Part shown: positions 1-8,869 of the stretch, piece by piece | How the letters are laid out: each line of letters begins with the position of its first letter | Numbering within the stretch: position 1 is the stretch's first letter | NCBI RefSeq assembly: GCF_030296915.1 | Contig: NZ_AP028031.1 | Coordinates: 1,235,501 to 1,299,500 of the forward strand | Length of the DNA: 64,000 nucleotides | Source: Anaerostipes hadrus ATCC 29173 = JCM 17467 | Lineage (GTDB): Bacteria > Bacillota > Clostridia > Lachnospirales > Lachnospiraceae | Direction: 5' to 3' | Made by a program: the position numbers and the translations under genes | Notes under the pieces: generated by a model | Databases searched by the model: none | Told to the model about the DNA's origin: nothing | What the model saw: only the letters and a program-made list of their open reading frames with translations

Positions 1-300
1 GTATATTTAACAGAACCAAAACTAGATCTTCCTCGTGTAGCAAGAATCAGAGAAGCTGCTAACGTACCATTAGTTATGCATGGTGGATCTGGAGTGTCCG
101 ATGAAGATTACGCTGTTGCAATCGAGAACGGAATCTGTAAAGTGAATTACTATACATATATGAATGTTGCTGGAGGAAAAGCCTCCAAAGAATTTTGGAA
201 AGATGATGAAACAAATTTCTATGATTCTATGGCAATCAAAGCAACAGAAGCGATCAAAGAAGATGTAAAACGTGCGATCAAAGTATTCCAAAAGTTATAG
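1..300 (+). CDS. Class II fructose-bisphosphate aldolase family protein, C-terminal part (5' end outside window)
   Basis: The open frame enters from the left edge and ends with TAG, so only about 99 C-terminal residues are visible. They carry the class II (zinc) aldolase signature: VMHGGSG, where the His is a zinc ligand and the Gly-rich loop binds phosphate, then KVNYYT around the second phosphate-binding turn, then the usual helical C-terminus. Such enzymes reversibly cleave a ketose-(bis)phosphate to dihydroxyacetone phosphate and an aldehyde. Only 14 bases separate it from the YjbQ gene, and a triose-phosphate isomerase-like gene follows, so it probably belongs to a sugar-phosphate operon. 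The missing N-terminus prevents a choice between fructose-bisphosphate, tagatose-bisphosphate and other ketose-phosphate substrates. Confidence 0.85.
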   Translation, partial: VYLTEPKLDLPRVARIREAANVPLVMHGGSGVSDEDYAVAIENGICKVNYYTYMNVAGGKASKEFWKDDETNFYDSMAIKATEAIKEDVKRAIKVFQKL

Positions 301-314
301 AAAAGAGGGTAAAA

Positions 315-836
315 ATGGCAGTATATAAAGAAACGATAGAGGTAAAATCTCATGGGAAAACACCAACATATATTGATATTACAAAAGATGTAAGAAGAGT
401 CATCGAAGAAAGCGGAATTCAAAACGGTATCTGTGCTGTGATTTCTCCTCATACAACATGTTCTGTATTCTTCGAAGAATTCTGTCATGATTATAATGAA
501 GATGGAGATGAATTTTTACAGGAAGATTTAAATAATGTTCTTGCTAAGATCATTCCAGACCATGTATCTAAAGATCAGTATATATATCCAGGAGAAGAAC
601 ATTATAAGGCGGTAGAAAGTTGGCCAAATGCTGAAGATTATCTTCCAGGAGGAGATAGAACAGCGCTGTTTAATGGAGATGCACATTTAAAATCAACATT
701 ATTAGGGTCTAGCGAAACTTTTGAAGTAGATAATGGAAAACTCGGAGTTGGCACAACAGGGTATGTGTATTTCGCAGATTTTGACCGTACACGTCCACGA
801 ACAAGAAAATGTAAGATCGTAGTTCTTGGAGAATAA
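315..836 (+). CDS. YjbQ/UPF0047 family protein
   Basis: This 173-residue protein has the family hallmarks: HTTCSVFFEE near residues 46-55, an acidic EDLNN/IIPD stretch, HLKSTLLG around residue 120, and a C-terminal TRKCKIVVLGE strand. Usual members are about 130-140 residues; this one has an extra segment around residues 90-115 (YPGEEHYKAVESWPNAEDY region). Some family members have thiamine-phosphate synthase side activity in vitro, but the physiological role is unsettled. It lies between an aldolase and a triose-phosphate isomerase homologue with short gaps, which suggests a sugar-phosphate role rather than thiamine synthesis; that is inference. The RBS is GAGGG upstream of ATG. Confidence 0.85.
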   Translation: MAVYKETIEVKSHGKTPTYIDITKDVRRVIEESGIQNGICAVISPHTTCSVFFEEFCHDYNEDGDEFLQEDLNNVLAKIIPDHVSKDQYIYPGEEHYKAVESWPNAEDYLPGGDRTALFNGDAHLKSTLLGSSETFEVDNGKLGVGTTGYVYFADFDRTRPRTRKCKIVVLGE

Positions 837-849
837 GGAGGAAAGCACC

Positions 850-1536
850 ATGGCAAAAGCCCAGTCACCATTTTTAATTGTCAATCCTAAGTCATATTTA
901 TACGGAAAAGAAAGTCTTGAACTAGCAAAAGCAGCCGATCAGGTTGCCAAAGATACAGGACTTCAGATATATTTCACATGTCCATATGCTGATATACGAA
1001 TGATCAAAGAAAATACAACTGATATCATCGTATGTGCACAGTCAATGGATCCATTGGTTCCAGGAAGAGGAATGGGGCATGTGTTACCAGAGTCATTAAA
1101 AGAAGCTGGAGCTGAGGCATTATTTTTAAATCATGCAGAGAATCCAAAGACAGTCAGTGATCTGTATGCAACGATCAAACGAGCAAAAGAACTCGATATG
1201 ATCACAGTTGTGTGTGCAGATTCAGTCGTAGAAGCCAAAGCGGTTGCATGCATGAATCCAGATATTGTACTGGCAGAACCAACAGACCAGATCGGAACAG
1301 GTCAAGTAGCAGATGACTCTTATACAATTGAAACGGTGAAAGCACTGAATGCAATTAATCCAAACGTATTGGTAATGATCGCATCTGGTGTAAGTACAGC
1401 CGAAGATTGTTATAATGTTGTAAAACTCGGAGCAGACGGAACAGGTGCAACCTCCGGAATCTTAAATGCACCATCTCCTGCACAGAGAGTTAGAGAAATG
1501 GCAGAAACAATTGTTAAGGCAAACTATGAAAAATAG
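850..1536 (+). CDS. Short archaeal-type triose-phosphate isomerase homologue
   Basis: The protein has 228 residues if started at the ATG preceded by AAGGAGG; a longer in-frame start at 826 lies inside the preceding gene and has no better RBS. The TIM-barrel catalytic residues are recognisable: Lys14 in NPKSY, His95 in LNHAE, Glu143 in AEPTDQIGTG, then a phosphate-binding GADGTGATSGI loop near the end. About 228 residues with the EP..QIGTG form matches the short TIM group seen in archaea and in some bacterial sugar-catabolic operons, not the 250-residue housekeeping TpiA. It probably interconverts triose phosphates or a related ketose/aldose phosphate made by the upstream aldolase. A rho-independent terminator follows, so it ends the operon. 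Confidence 0.8.
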   Translation: MAKAQSPFLIVNPKSYLYGKESLELAKAADQVAKDTGLQIYFTCPYADIRMIKENTTDIIVCAQSMDPLVPGRGMGHVLPESLKEAGAEALFLNHAENPKTVSDLYATIKRAKELDMITVVCADSVVEAKAVACMNPDIVLAEPTDQIGTGQVADDSYTIETVKALNAINPNVLVMIASGVSTAEDCYNVVKLGADGTGATSGILNAPSPAQRVREMAETIVKANYEK

Positions 1537-1581
1537 AAGTTAAAAAATAGTTTGTTCACTTGTTATTAGATAGATCCATAC

Positions 1582-1622
1582 AAAAAATGAGAAGGAATCC
1601 AAGGTTTCTTCTCATTTTTTGC
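1582..1622 (+). terminator. Rho-independent terminator after the sugar-phosphate operon
   Basis: AAAAAATGAGAAG at 1582-1594 pairs with CTTCTCATTTTTT at 1608-1620 across a 13-base loop. The run of T on the right and of A on the left make it potentially bidirectional. Confidence 0.85.
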
Positions 1623-1639
1623 AAGTTTCATCTGTTAGC

Positions 1640-1757
1640 GAAAACAGTTTAGACACAATAAAACAATATATTCAGAATCAGGGAAAACGATAATGTGTCC
1701 GTCAGGACGCATTCACCAACGCCCATATTAAAATATGGACGTGGTACTCTGCTTAGA
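1640..1757. other. Hairpin-rich non-coding stretch abutting a truncated yitT; possible insertion scar
   Basis: I see no gene here. There are three short perfect or near-perfect hairpins: CTGTT/AACAG at 1631-1646, GTCC-GTCA-GGAC at 1707-1718, and CCATATT/AATATGG at about 1723-1738. The stretch starts exactly where the yitT homology (minus strand) stops. Compact hairpins with no terminal inverted repeat resemble the ends of IS200/IS605-type elements or the structured RNA at their right end, but no transposase or TnpB coding remains, so the assignment is speculative. Confidence 0.3.
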
Positions 1758-1758
1758 T

Positions 1759-1974
1759 TTATAGAAAAAGAGGAATGTTCAGAATTAATAAAAACATGGA
1801 TAGTGAAAAGGTGGAAGGTGTTAATTGTCCAAGTAATATAGAAGTTCCAGAGATACCAGTATCATATAATTTTACCGGGGCAAGAAAGATTGTCATACCG
1901 ATCGCGTTAATGATACCAGCAAAAGTGAGAACCAGAAAGTTTCGTCGTTCAAAGTCAGATAAAGATAGTTTCAT
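1759..1974 (-). pseudogene. YitT family membrane protein, truncated N-terminal remnant
   Basis: Seventy-one residues match the N-terminus of YitT (DUF161) membrane proteins: a first transmembrane helix, then FLAPVKLYDTGISGTSILLGQ, which corresponds to the conserved loop before helix 2, and the start of the second helix ending NIPLFL. Family members run to about 280 residues with six helices; here a TAA follows at once and no continuation is visible in other frames. A good start remains: AAGGAGG at 1984-1990 (minus strand) and a promoter. Hence a recently broken gene rather than a small protein, although expression of a stub cannot be excluded. Confidence 0.7.
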
Positions 1975-1997
1975 GATCAGCCGCCTCCTTTGTTGTG

Positions 1998-2026
1998 TAT
2001 AAACTATGATATGATGTAAGTGGCAA
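1998..2026 (-). promoter_or_regulatory. Putative promoter of the yitT remnant
   Basis: Minus strand TTGCCA (2021-2026), 17-base spacer, TTTATA (1998-2003), 24 bases upstream of the yitT start. The left arm of the perfect inverted repeat at 2011-2051 lies in the spacer and touches the -35. Confidence 0.45.
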
Positions 2027-2051
2027 AATTTACTTTTGACACTTACATCAT
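2011..2051. repeat. Perfect 12-bp inverted repeat between yitT and jetA
   Basis: ATGATGTAAGTG (2011-2022) and CACTTACATCAT (2040-2051) are exact reverse complements separated by 17 bases. The left arm sits in the yitT promoter and the right arm ends 9 bases before the jetA -35, so an operator pair for the divergent genes is plausible; a stem-loop is the alternative. No T-run follows, so it is not a classical terminator. Confidence 0.6.
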
Positions 2052-2060
2052 TATATTAGA

Positions 2061-2090
2061 TTAACATAACTTTTGAATATATGCTACAAT
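2061..2090 (+). promoter_or_regulatory. Putative promoter of jetABCD
   Basis: TTAACA (2061-2066), 18-base spacer, TACAAT (2085-2090), with TG one base before the -10 (extended -10). It lies 41 bases upstream of the jetA ATG and is the only good candidate before the four-gene operon. Confidence 0.5.
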
Positions 2091-2131
2091 AGAAACAGCA
2101 ATTAATATGACTAAAGAAAGGATTTCTCTGC

Positions 2132-3613
2132 ATGAAGATAAATGAAAAACTAATAAGATCACTTACCGAAACAAAATATCTCAATGTAGATAACACAGAT
2201 AGATACCGCCCGATTATCCGTTTTTTCTATCTCGAATATGAGAAGCTAAGATACTGGATGTATCCAGAAGAAGTCTTTGAAGAACTTCACAAAGAAGAAT
2301 ATTTTAAAGATTATACAGAAGAACAGTGTCGACAGGATCTGGAAGTTTTGACAAGGTGGGGGAATCTTTCTGCGATTCAGGATACAAAAAGGGTTACTTC
2401 TATTGAAGAATTCAAGAACAAGAAGTATCGATATCAGTTGACAGACTATTCCGTAGAGATTGAGCGAATGGTGATAAGACTTGAGAATCTGTCGATTGAA
2501 GGGGCGTCTTTGGAACCAACTTTATTAGAGAAGATCAGAAGCAGTCTTTCAGAAATCTCGGATATTTTAAAAGAAGATGATGAACATTTATATGGCTGGT
2601 GGGAAGGATTGAATTCTGATTTTAGAAGATTAAATCAAAACTATCAGGATTATATGCGAGACTTAAATAGCATGAAAGCAGAAGAGATGATGAAGACAAA
2701 AGCATTTTTGTTGTTTAAAGATCGTTTGATCGAATATCTTAGAAGTTTTGTAAAGAGTCTTCAATTAAATGCAACGAATATCGAACAACTGCTTTCAAAA
2801 CTGCCAAAAGATCAGATTCAAATGATCTTAGAACGACTGACGGAATACGAATTATCTATTCCAAGGATTGATGTGGAAGTGACGAGACAGCAATTATGGG
2901 ATAAAATTCATGGACGTTGGGCTAGTATTGAGAATTGGTTTTTAGGAAGCACAGGTTCAGGTTCTGAAGCAGGAAAGGTATTTGATACGACCAATGAGAT
3001 CATTCGAAGAATTACAAGATATGCAACACGTATCAGTGAACAAAACAATAGCGGAGCTAATAGACGTGAAGAATATGTAAAGATCGCACAACTATTTCGG
3101 AATTGTGAGACACTGGAAGAAGCACATCGATTATCGGCAGTTGTCTTTGGAATTGAGAAACCATTGCATTTAAAGGGGGATATCAAAAGAGAAACGGAAA
3201 GTATCAATAGCGGTGTATATGAAGAAAAACCAGCGCTGTTTACAGTTGTTCCAAGAGTACGGATTTATCGTGAGAAGTCACAACGAAAAGGAATCGTTGA
3301 TCGCACAAAAGAAAAAGAGAAAATGAAACAGGAGAATTTAAAGAAACTAAAACAACAGCAGGAATTATTAGATAGTTATGTTAAAGGAAATCGTCTGGAG
3401 TTTGCTTGCCTGCCAGAGATCGAACCCTATGTAAGAGATACTTTTTTAATGTGGCTGTCAAAAGCTTTAGAATGTAAAGAACAACAAGCGAAGACAGAAG
3501 ATGGAAGAACATATTATATTGAAAAACCACAGCAAGATAGAAGATGTATACTCAAGTGTAGTGATGGGACATTTGAAATGCCAGCATATACGATCGTATT
3601 TAATGAGGAGTAG
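2132..3613 (+). CDS. jetA: Wadjet defence protein JetA (kleisin-like subunit)
   Basis: A 493-residue, mostly helical charged protein and first gene of a four-gene set ordered like JetABCD. I recognise it as the Wadjet JetA family annotated as DUF5716, partly from sequence (N-terminal NTDRYRPIIRFFYLEYEKLRYWM, C-terminal YIEKPQQD...FEMPAYTIVFN) and mainly from context. In characterised Wadjet complexes JetA is the kleisin bridging the JetC ATPase heads and binding JetB. The stop is 5 bases before jetB, so the genes are probably co-transcribed. Start: ATG with AAGAAAGGA upstream. Type I JetA (DUF3375) looks different; type II is my best assignment but needs profile searching. Confidence 0.8.
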   Translation: MKINEKLIRSLTETKYLNVDNTDRYRPIIRFFYLEYEKLRYWMYPEEVFEELHKEEYFKDYTEEQCRQDLEVLTRWGNLSAIQDTKRVTSIEEFKNKKYRYQLTDYSVEIERMVIRLENLSIEGASLEPTLLEKIRSSLSEISDILKEDDEHLYGWWEGLNSDFRRLNQNYQDYMRDLNSMKAEEMMKTKAFLLFKDRLIEYLRSFVKSLQLNATNIEQLLSKLPKDQIQMILERLTEYELSIPRIDVEVTRQQLWDKIHGRWASIENWFLGSTGSGSEAGKVFDTTNEIIRRITRYATRISEQNNSGANRREEYVKIAQLFRNCETLEEAHRLSAVVFGIEKPLHLKGDIKRETESINSGVYEEKPALFTVVPRVRIYREKSQRKGIVDRTKEKEKMKQENLKKLKQQQELLDSYVKGNRLEFACLPEIEPYVRDTFLMWLSKALECKEQQAKTEDGRTYYIEKPQQDRRCILKCSDGTFEMPAYTIVFNEE

Positions 3614-3618
3614 GGATT

Positions 3619-4755
3619 ATGAAACCATTGGAGATACTATTAAGTAAGCGATGGATCTTGAAGGATCGAGAGAAAGAATTATATTATCAGTTAAAAGATG
3701 AGATTGGAAAAAGCAGAGACTTTCTGACAGAGAAGTTAGGATATCAGGCGATCATAACCCAAAATCTTATAAAATTAGAGAAGATACCAGCTTATGCACA
3801 AAACTGGATGGGAATTCAGGATTTTTCGGATCATTTGGAATACATCTTCCTATGTATGATCTTGATGTTTTTGGAAGATCGTGATGCAAGAGAGCAATTC
3901 GTGTTATCAATGTTGACAGAATATATTCAAGCAAATATCAAAGAAGAACAGATTGACTGGACGATCTACAGTTATCGAAGGCATCTTGTCAAAGTGATGA
4001 AATACTGTGTCAAGATTGGAATTCTTGAGATTGATGATGGAAGTGAAGATAGTTTTATAAAAAGTGATGAGGGAGAAGTTTTATATCAGAACACAGGAGC
4101 CTCCAGATATTTTATGAAGAACTTCTCACGAGATATTTCTGATTATCAAAGTCAGGAGGATTTCTTAAAAGAAGAATGGATCGGGATGAATGAAGATCGT
4201 GGAATTATAAGAAGACAGAGAGTTTATCGTTCTCTTTTGATGTCACCTGGAATTTATTTAAATGATGATACAGAAGAAGATTTTGCATATGTCAGGCATT
4301 ATCGTGGAATGATCGAGGAAGAGCTAAATCGGTTTTTTGATTGTGAATTGCAAGTGCATAAGACTAGTGCATTTTTGATCATGGGAGAAGATAGCAATCT
4401 GGGGAGATCATTCCCAGAGGAGAATACATTATCAGATATTGTTTTGTTATGGTGTAATTTATTCCGACAGAAGATTGCGGATGGAAGCATAGAAGTACCA
4501 GCAGGGGAAGATATTGTGATTTCAAGGCAGCAGTTTCTGACGATATCGGAAGAGTGCAAGAGGCAGTACGGAAGTGGATGGATCAAAACATACAGGGAGA
4601 TGACAATGGGTGAATTTTGTAAAAAATTAAAAGAATACATGATCTTTATGGAGATGATCATGGAAAAATATGACCAGATCATAGTGTATCCGATTGTTGG
4701 AAAAGTAGCAGGATGTTATCCAAAGGATTTTAAAGGTGGTGAAACAAATGAATAA
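3619..4755 (+). CDS. jetB: Wadjet defence protein JetB (KITE-like winged-helix subunit)
   Basis: This 378-residue protein has no catalytic motif; it is mixed helical with aromatic-rich segments (ASRYFMKNFSRDI, YRSLLMSPGIYL) typical of the JetB family, annotated in such operons as DUF6063 or DUF4194 types. In solved Wadjet complexes JetB dimers are KITE subunits that bind the kleisin JetA and help clamp DNA. The gene overlaps jetC by 8 bases and follows jetA by 5, which implies tight stoichiometric coupling. Function is assigned mainly from position between a JetA-like gene and an SMC-like ATPase. Confidence 0.78.
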   Translation: MKPLEILLSKRWILKDREKELYYQLKDEIGKSRDFLTEKLGYQAIITQNLIKLEKIPAYAQNWMGIQDFSDHLEYIFLCMILMFLEDRDAREQFVLSMLTEYIQANIKEEQIDWTIYSYRRHLVKVMKYCVKIGILEIDDGSEDSFIKSDEGEVLYQNTGASRYFMKNFSRDISDYQSQEDFLKEEWIGMNEDRGIIRRQRVYRSLLMSPGIYLNDDTEEDFAYVRHYRGMIEEELNRFFDCELQVHKTSAFLIMGEDSNLGRSFPEENTLSDIVLLWCNLFRQKIADGSIEVPAGEDIVISRQQFLTISEECKRQYGSGWIKTYREMTMGEFCKKLKEYMIFMEMIMEKYDQIIVYPIVGKVAGCYPKDFKGGETNE

Positions 4756-7700
4756 TAGTCGGTGGAAAATGAACAAAATAGGATTACTGGATTTCTGGTA
4801 TTACGATGATCAGGAGTTTTATTTTCTGGACGGAAGAATGTTATTAAGAGGTTCTAATGGTTCTGGAAAATCAGTTACCATGCAAAGCTTTATTCCGCTT
4901 CTTTTAGATGGCAATATGCGTCCGGAACGACTAGATCCATTTGGCTCCAGAGCACGTAAAATGGAAAACTATCTGTTAGAAGACGGTGATGAAAGAGATG
5001 AACGAACAGGATATCTCTATATGGAATTTAAACGAAAAGATGTTGAAAATTTTTTAACGATCGGTATTGGGTTGAGAGCCAGAAGAGGAAAGAAATTAGA
5101 TCCTTGGTATTTTTGCATTACAGATGGCAGAAGAGTTGGTAAAGATATTTTTCTGTACAAGGATTTAAAAGAAAAGATTGCATATTCAAAAATGGAATTA
5201 AGAAACAGGATTGGAGATGGCGGACGTATTTTTGAAAGTCAGAAAGAGTATGCTGCATATGTGAATCAGGTACTTTTTGGTTTTGAGACAATGGATGAAT
5301 ATCGAGAGATGTTAGAATTGTTGATCCAGTTGCGTACACCAAAGTTATCCAAAGATTTTAAACCAACGGTGATCAATGATATTCTTGGGAATTCTCTACA
5401 GACATTATCAGAAGATGATCTGCGTCCGATGTCAGAAGCCATTGAAAATATGGATGGATTAAAGACGAATCTTGACAATCTAAAGGAAAGTCTGGAAGCA
5501 GCAAAACAGATAGAGAAAGTATACGATCAATATAATCAGATTGTGTTATACCACAAAGCAGCAAAATATAAAAAAGAAACTGTCCAGTACAATAAGATAA
5601 AAGATCAGTTAAAAACTTTAGAAATAACGATTAAGGAAACAAAAGAAAAATATGAACAGGAATTACAACATCATGAAGAATTAAGTACAGAACAATCTGC
5701 AAGACAGGAAGAGAGACGTTCTCTTGAACATAATGATGCAACGAAATTAAAAGAGCAAGAACAAGCACTTACAAAACAGATCTCAGATCTGGAACAAAAG
5801 ATTGAAGAAAAACAACGTCAATTGGAGCAGAAAAGAGAAAAACAGATTCAAAATGATGATCGTTTAAAGAGACTTCAAGATGAAAAAGAACAGTCAAAAG
5901 AAGAAACCAAAGATATATTTGATGAGATGGAAGAATGTATTTCAGAAGCAGCGTTTGATGAATTTAATTTCATGAAAGACGAATTTGAGAAATCAGAAGA
6001 TGAAGGTTTTGATTTTCATGCACATCGTCAGATATTAGAAAGATATCAGCAAAAGATTCAGGATGGAATCGATGTGCTTGAAAAAGAGAGAAAAGCACAA
6101 GATCAGTATGACGAACATCTTAAGAAATTAGATGAATTCCGTGCTCAAAGAGAAAGTGCAGAAAGAGGATATCATCAGTATGAGAATCAATTTCAAGAGA
6201 TCAAAGAAGAACTGACGGAGAAGGTTTATCATTGGGAGAAAGATACAAAATTACTGAAGTTAGAAGACGAACAGCTGCAAGCGATCAGCCGGATGATCAA
6301 AGGGTATATATTTGGAACAGATGAAGGAAAGATTTATGAGATCGTTCGTCATCAAAAATATATCAAGGAAGATCAATTGAGAGATCAACAGAGAATTTTA
6401 ACTGCTCACAAAGAAGACGTTGAGACACAATTAAAAGAAAAAAGGGCACAATTAGAAGAATGGCAGAATAAAAAAGATCCAGAACCTCAACTTTCAGAAG
6501 AAGTTTACGAGAATCGTGAACTTTTAAAAGAATATCAGATTGAGGCAATTCCATTTTACAAAGCGATTGATTTTGCGGATCGATTAAATGATGAACAGAG
6601 GAATCATTTAGAAGAAGCACTTTACAGAATGGGAGTTTTGAATGCGCTGATCGTAGAGGAAGAAGACCGTCCAAGAATTGAATCATTAGATCAGGGAACT
6701 TGCGATACTTATATTTATGGAAGTGTAGAGCATGTAAAGAACAATATGTTGGAATTGTTAAATATTGATAATGAAGAGAATGACATTTTATTTTATCAAA
6801 AGATCTCAAATGTACTTTCTTCCATTGGATATATAAGTTCAAATGAGAAAGAAGCATCTACTTGGATCCATGAAAATGGTAATTTTAAAATCGGAATTCT
6901 GGAAGGGACGATCACAGGAAATTATCAGGCAAAATATATTGGAGCAATGTCAAGAGAACGTTACCGCATGGAACAGGAACATCTTTTAGAGGAAATCTGT
7001 GAGAATCTGCAGCATGAGTTAGATGTCAAACAAGAAGAAATCAGACAAAACAATGAACAGATTATATTATTACATAAAGAAGAGGAAACATTTCCTGAAT
7101 TTCAGGATCTAAAGCTTGCAGCGAAAGAGTTTGATCAAAAGGAACATATACTTTCTATGGTTGAACATCAGGTAAAGGAGCAACAAGAAGTTGTAGAAAC
7201 TTCAGCAAAATCCTTAAATGCGATTCATCTGGAAGTTCAAACAATCTGTAGCGGAATTTATCTTGCAGTGCGTTTTGATGTTTTTATGAAAGTGAAAGAA
7301 AGTCTTGCTGAATATCAGAATCTGTTAATGAAACTACAGTTAGAGCATCAGACGTATTTGAACAGATTATCAGATATTAAAGGAAAGCAAGAATATGCAC
7401 AGGATATCGAAGTAGATATTGATGAGATCTTATACGATCAAGGACAGGCAAAAAGACAGTGCCGTGAAATCAAAGTGCAAAGAGATCTTGTGATCGATCA
7501 ATTGAGTTTAACAGATTATGAAGAGATCAGGCATCAGTTAGACCAGTGTCTGGAACGTATTGCAAAACTGCCAGCAGAAATAGAAAGATCTATAGTGAGA
7601 AGTACTTCTTTACGAAAGGATCTGGAGAGATTCAAACAAGATCTGGAAATGAAAAATATCGATCAGGAACAACAAGCGATCATTGTTGGATTTTTGAAAG

Positions 7701-8869
7701 ATGCATTTTGCAAGGAGTTAAAGCAGGGGTTGGTTGAGCTTGATTTAAAAGCAGATATTCAAACGGAAGAAGGAATCCGACAATTGTCTAATATGATCTG
7801 TAAAACATATCGAGATATTGCAGAAAGAAGAACACAAAATGATGCATTTGCACTGATTCAGGAAAATTTCCAGAAAAATAAAGTATATCTGCATGAATAT
7901 TTTCCGACGATTCATACGATGTTTGATGATATTTTGGTACCAGAAAGCTTAGGGGAATTCCAGATCAATCGAATCAATATCACTGGAAAATACAGAGGTG
8001 TCACAATTGAATTTAAGAAACTTGTGGAGAGATTAAATGTGGATGTTGAGGAACAAGCAAGATTATTAAGTGACCGAGACAGAGAATTGTTTGAAGATAT
8101 TCTTGCCAATACATTAAGTAAGAAAATCCGTGCAAAGATTCAATCGAGTAAGCGATGGGTTGATAACATGAATCAGCTGATGGAATCTATGCAGACATCC
8201 AGTGGATTAAAGTTAAGTTTGAAATGGAAGAGTAAGAAAGCGGGAAAAGAAGAACAGTTAGATACAAGAAAATTAGTAGATATTTTACAAAAAGATTATG
8301 ATATCATGAGGGAAGAAGAAGTTCTACAATTAAGCCAGCATTTCCGTTCAAAGATCGATGAAGCACGTAAAATGTCAAGTGAATCTGATGGAGTACAGTC
8401 TTTCCACAGTATTATGAAGGACGTTCTTGATTACCGTAAATGGTTCGAATTCCAGTTGGAATATCAAAAAACAGGCGAAAAGAAAAGAGAACTTACAGAC
8501 CGAACTTTCTTTACATTTAGTGGAGGAGAAAAAGCAATGGCAATGTATGTTCCATTATTTTCAGCGGTTGCGGCAAAATATGAAGGTGCAAGAGAGGATG
8601 CACCAAGGATGATTTCCCTAGATGAAGCATTTGCTGGTGTGGATGAGATGAATATCAAAGATATGTTCCGTCTGATGGTCGAATTTGAATTTGATTTTAT
8701 GATGAATTCACAGATTCTATGGGGAGATTATGAAACTGTTCCAGTGATCGCAGTATATCAGCTGATCCGCCCAGAGAATGTCAAATACGTGACTGTGATC
8801 TCATATGTATGGAATGGAAAAGTTCGAAGTCTGGTAGATAAAATAGGTGATGAAATTGAGAGAGGATAA
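4748..8869 (+). CDS. jetC: Wadjet defence protein JetC (SMC/MukB-like ATPase)
   Basis: A 1373-residue SMC-like ATPase. Walker A is GSNGSGKS at residues 35-42; the ABC signature SGGEK is at about 1258-1262; Walker B ISLDEAF is at about 1289-1295 with catalytic Glu1293. Between them lie hundreds of Glu/Lys/Gln-rich coiled-coil residues (about 270-500 and 770-1090) around a globular hinge-like segment. JetC heads drive DNA loop extrusion that lets Wadjet recognise small circular DNA. I start at the ATG at 4748, 6 bases after AGGTGGTG, rather than the GTG codons upstream. The protein is not SbcC: it has no zinc hook, and a true sbcDC pair lies elsewhere in this window. Confidence 0.9.
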   Translation: MNNSRWKMNKIGLLDFWYYDDQEFYFLDGRMLLRGSNGSGKSVTMQSFIPLLLDGNMRPERLDPFGSRARKMENYLLEDGDERDERTGYLYMEFKRKDVENFLTIGIGLRARRGKKLDPWYFCITDGRRVGKDIFLYKDLKEKIAYSKMELRNRIGDGGRIFESQKEYAAYVNQVLFGFETMDEYREMLELLIQLRTPKLSKDFKPTVINDILGNSLQTLSEDDLRPMSEAIENMDGLKTNLDNLKESLEAAKQIEKVYDQYNQIVLYHKAAKYKKETVQYNKIKDQLKTLEITIKETKEKYEQELQHHEELSTEQSARQEERRSLEHNDATKLKEQEQALTKQISDLEQKIEEKQRQLEQKREKQIQNDDRLKRLQDEKEQSKEETKDIFDEMEECISEAAFDEFNFMKDEFEKSEDEGFDFHAHRQILERYQQKIQDGIDVLEKERKAQDQYDEHLKKLDEFRAQRESAERGYHQYENQFQEIKEELTEKVYHWEKDTKLLKLEDEQLQAISRMIKGYIFGTDEGKIYEIVRHQKYIKEDQLRDQQRILTAHKEDVETQLKEKRAQLEEWQNKKDPEPQLSEEVYENRELLKEYQIEAIPFYKAIDFADRLNDEQRNHLEEALYRMGVLNALIVEEEDRPRIESLDQGTCDTYIYGSVEHVKNNMLELLNIDNEENDILFYQKISNVLSSIGYISSNEKEASTWIHENGNFKIGILEGTITGNYQAKYIGAMSRERYRMEQEHLLEEICENLQHELDVKQEEIRQNNEQIILLHKEEETFPEFQDLKLAAKEFDQKEHILSMVEHQVKEQQEVVETSAKSLNAIHLEVQTICSGIYLAVRFDVFMKVKESLAEYQNLLMKLQLEHQTYLNRLSDIKGKQEYAQDIEVDIDEILYDQGQAKRQCREIKVQRDLVIDQLSLTDYEEIRHQLDQCLERIAKLPAEIERSIVRSTSLRKDLERFKQDLEMKNIDQEQQAIIVGFLKDAFCKELKQGLVELDLKADIQTEEGIRQLSNMICKTYRDIAERRTQNDAFALIQENFQKNKVYLHEYFPTIHTMFDDILVPESLGEFQINRINITGKYRGVTIEFKKLVERLNVDVEEQARLLSDRDRELFEDILANTLSKKIRAKIQSSKRWVDNMNQLMESMQTSSGLKLSLKWKSKKAGKEEQLDTRKLVDILQKDYDIMREEEVLQLSQHFRSKIDEARKMSSESDGVQSFHSIMKDVLDYRKWFEFQLEYQKTGEKKRELTDRTFFTFSGGEKAMAMYVPLFSAVAAKYEGAREDAPRMISLDEAFAGVDEMNIKDMFRLMVEFEFDFMMNSQILWGDYETVPVIAVYQLIRPENVKYVTVISYVWNGKVRSLVDKIGDEIERG

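Noticed and set aside
1775..2002. 75-codon plus-strand frame across the yitT remnant
   Set aside because: The minus-strand frame has YitT homology, RBS and promoter; the plus frame has none.
6363..6857. 164-codon minus-strand frame inside jetC
   Set aside because: Lies opposite coiled-coil coding; its composition follows the complement of Glu/Lys-rich codons.
4748..8869. Reading jetC as a second SbcC or MukB
   Set aside because: No zinc hook, no SbcD neighbour, and its operon partners are JetA, JetB and the Toprim protein JetD.
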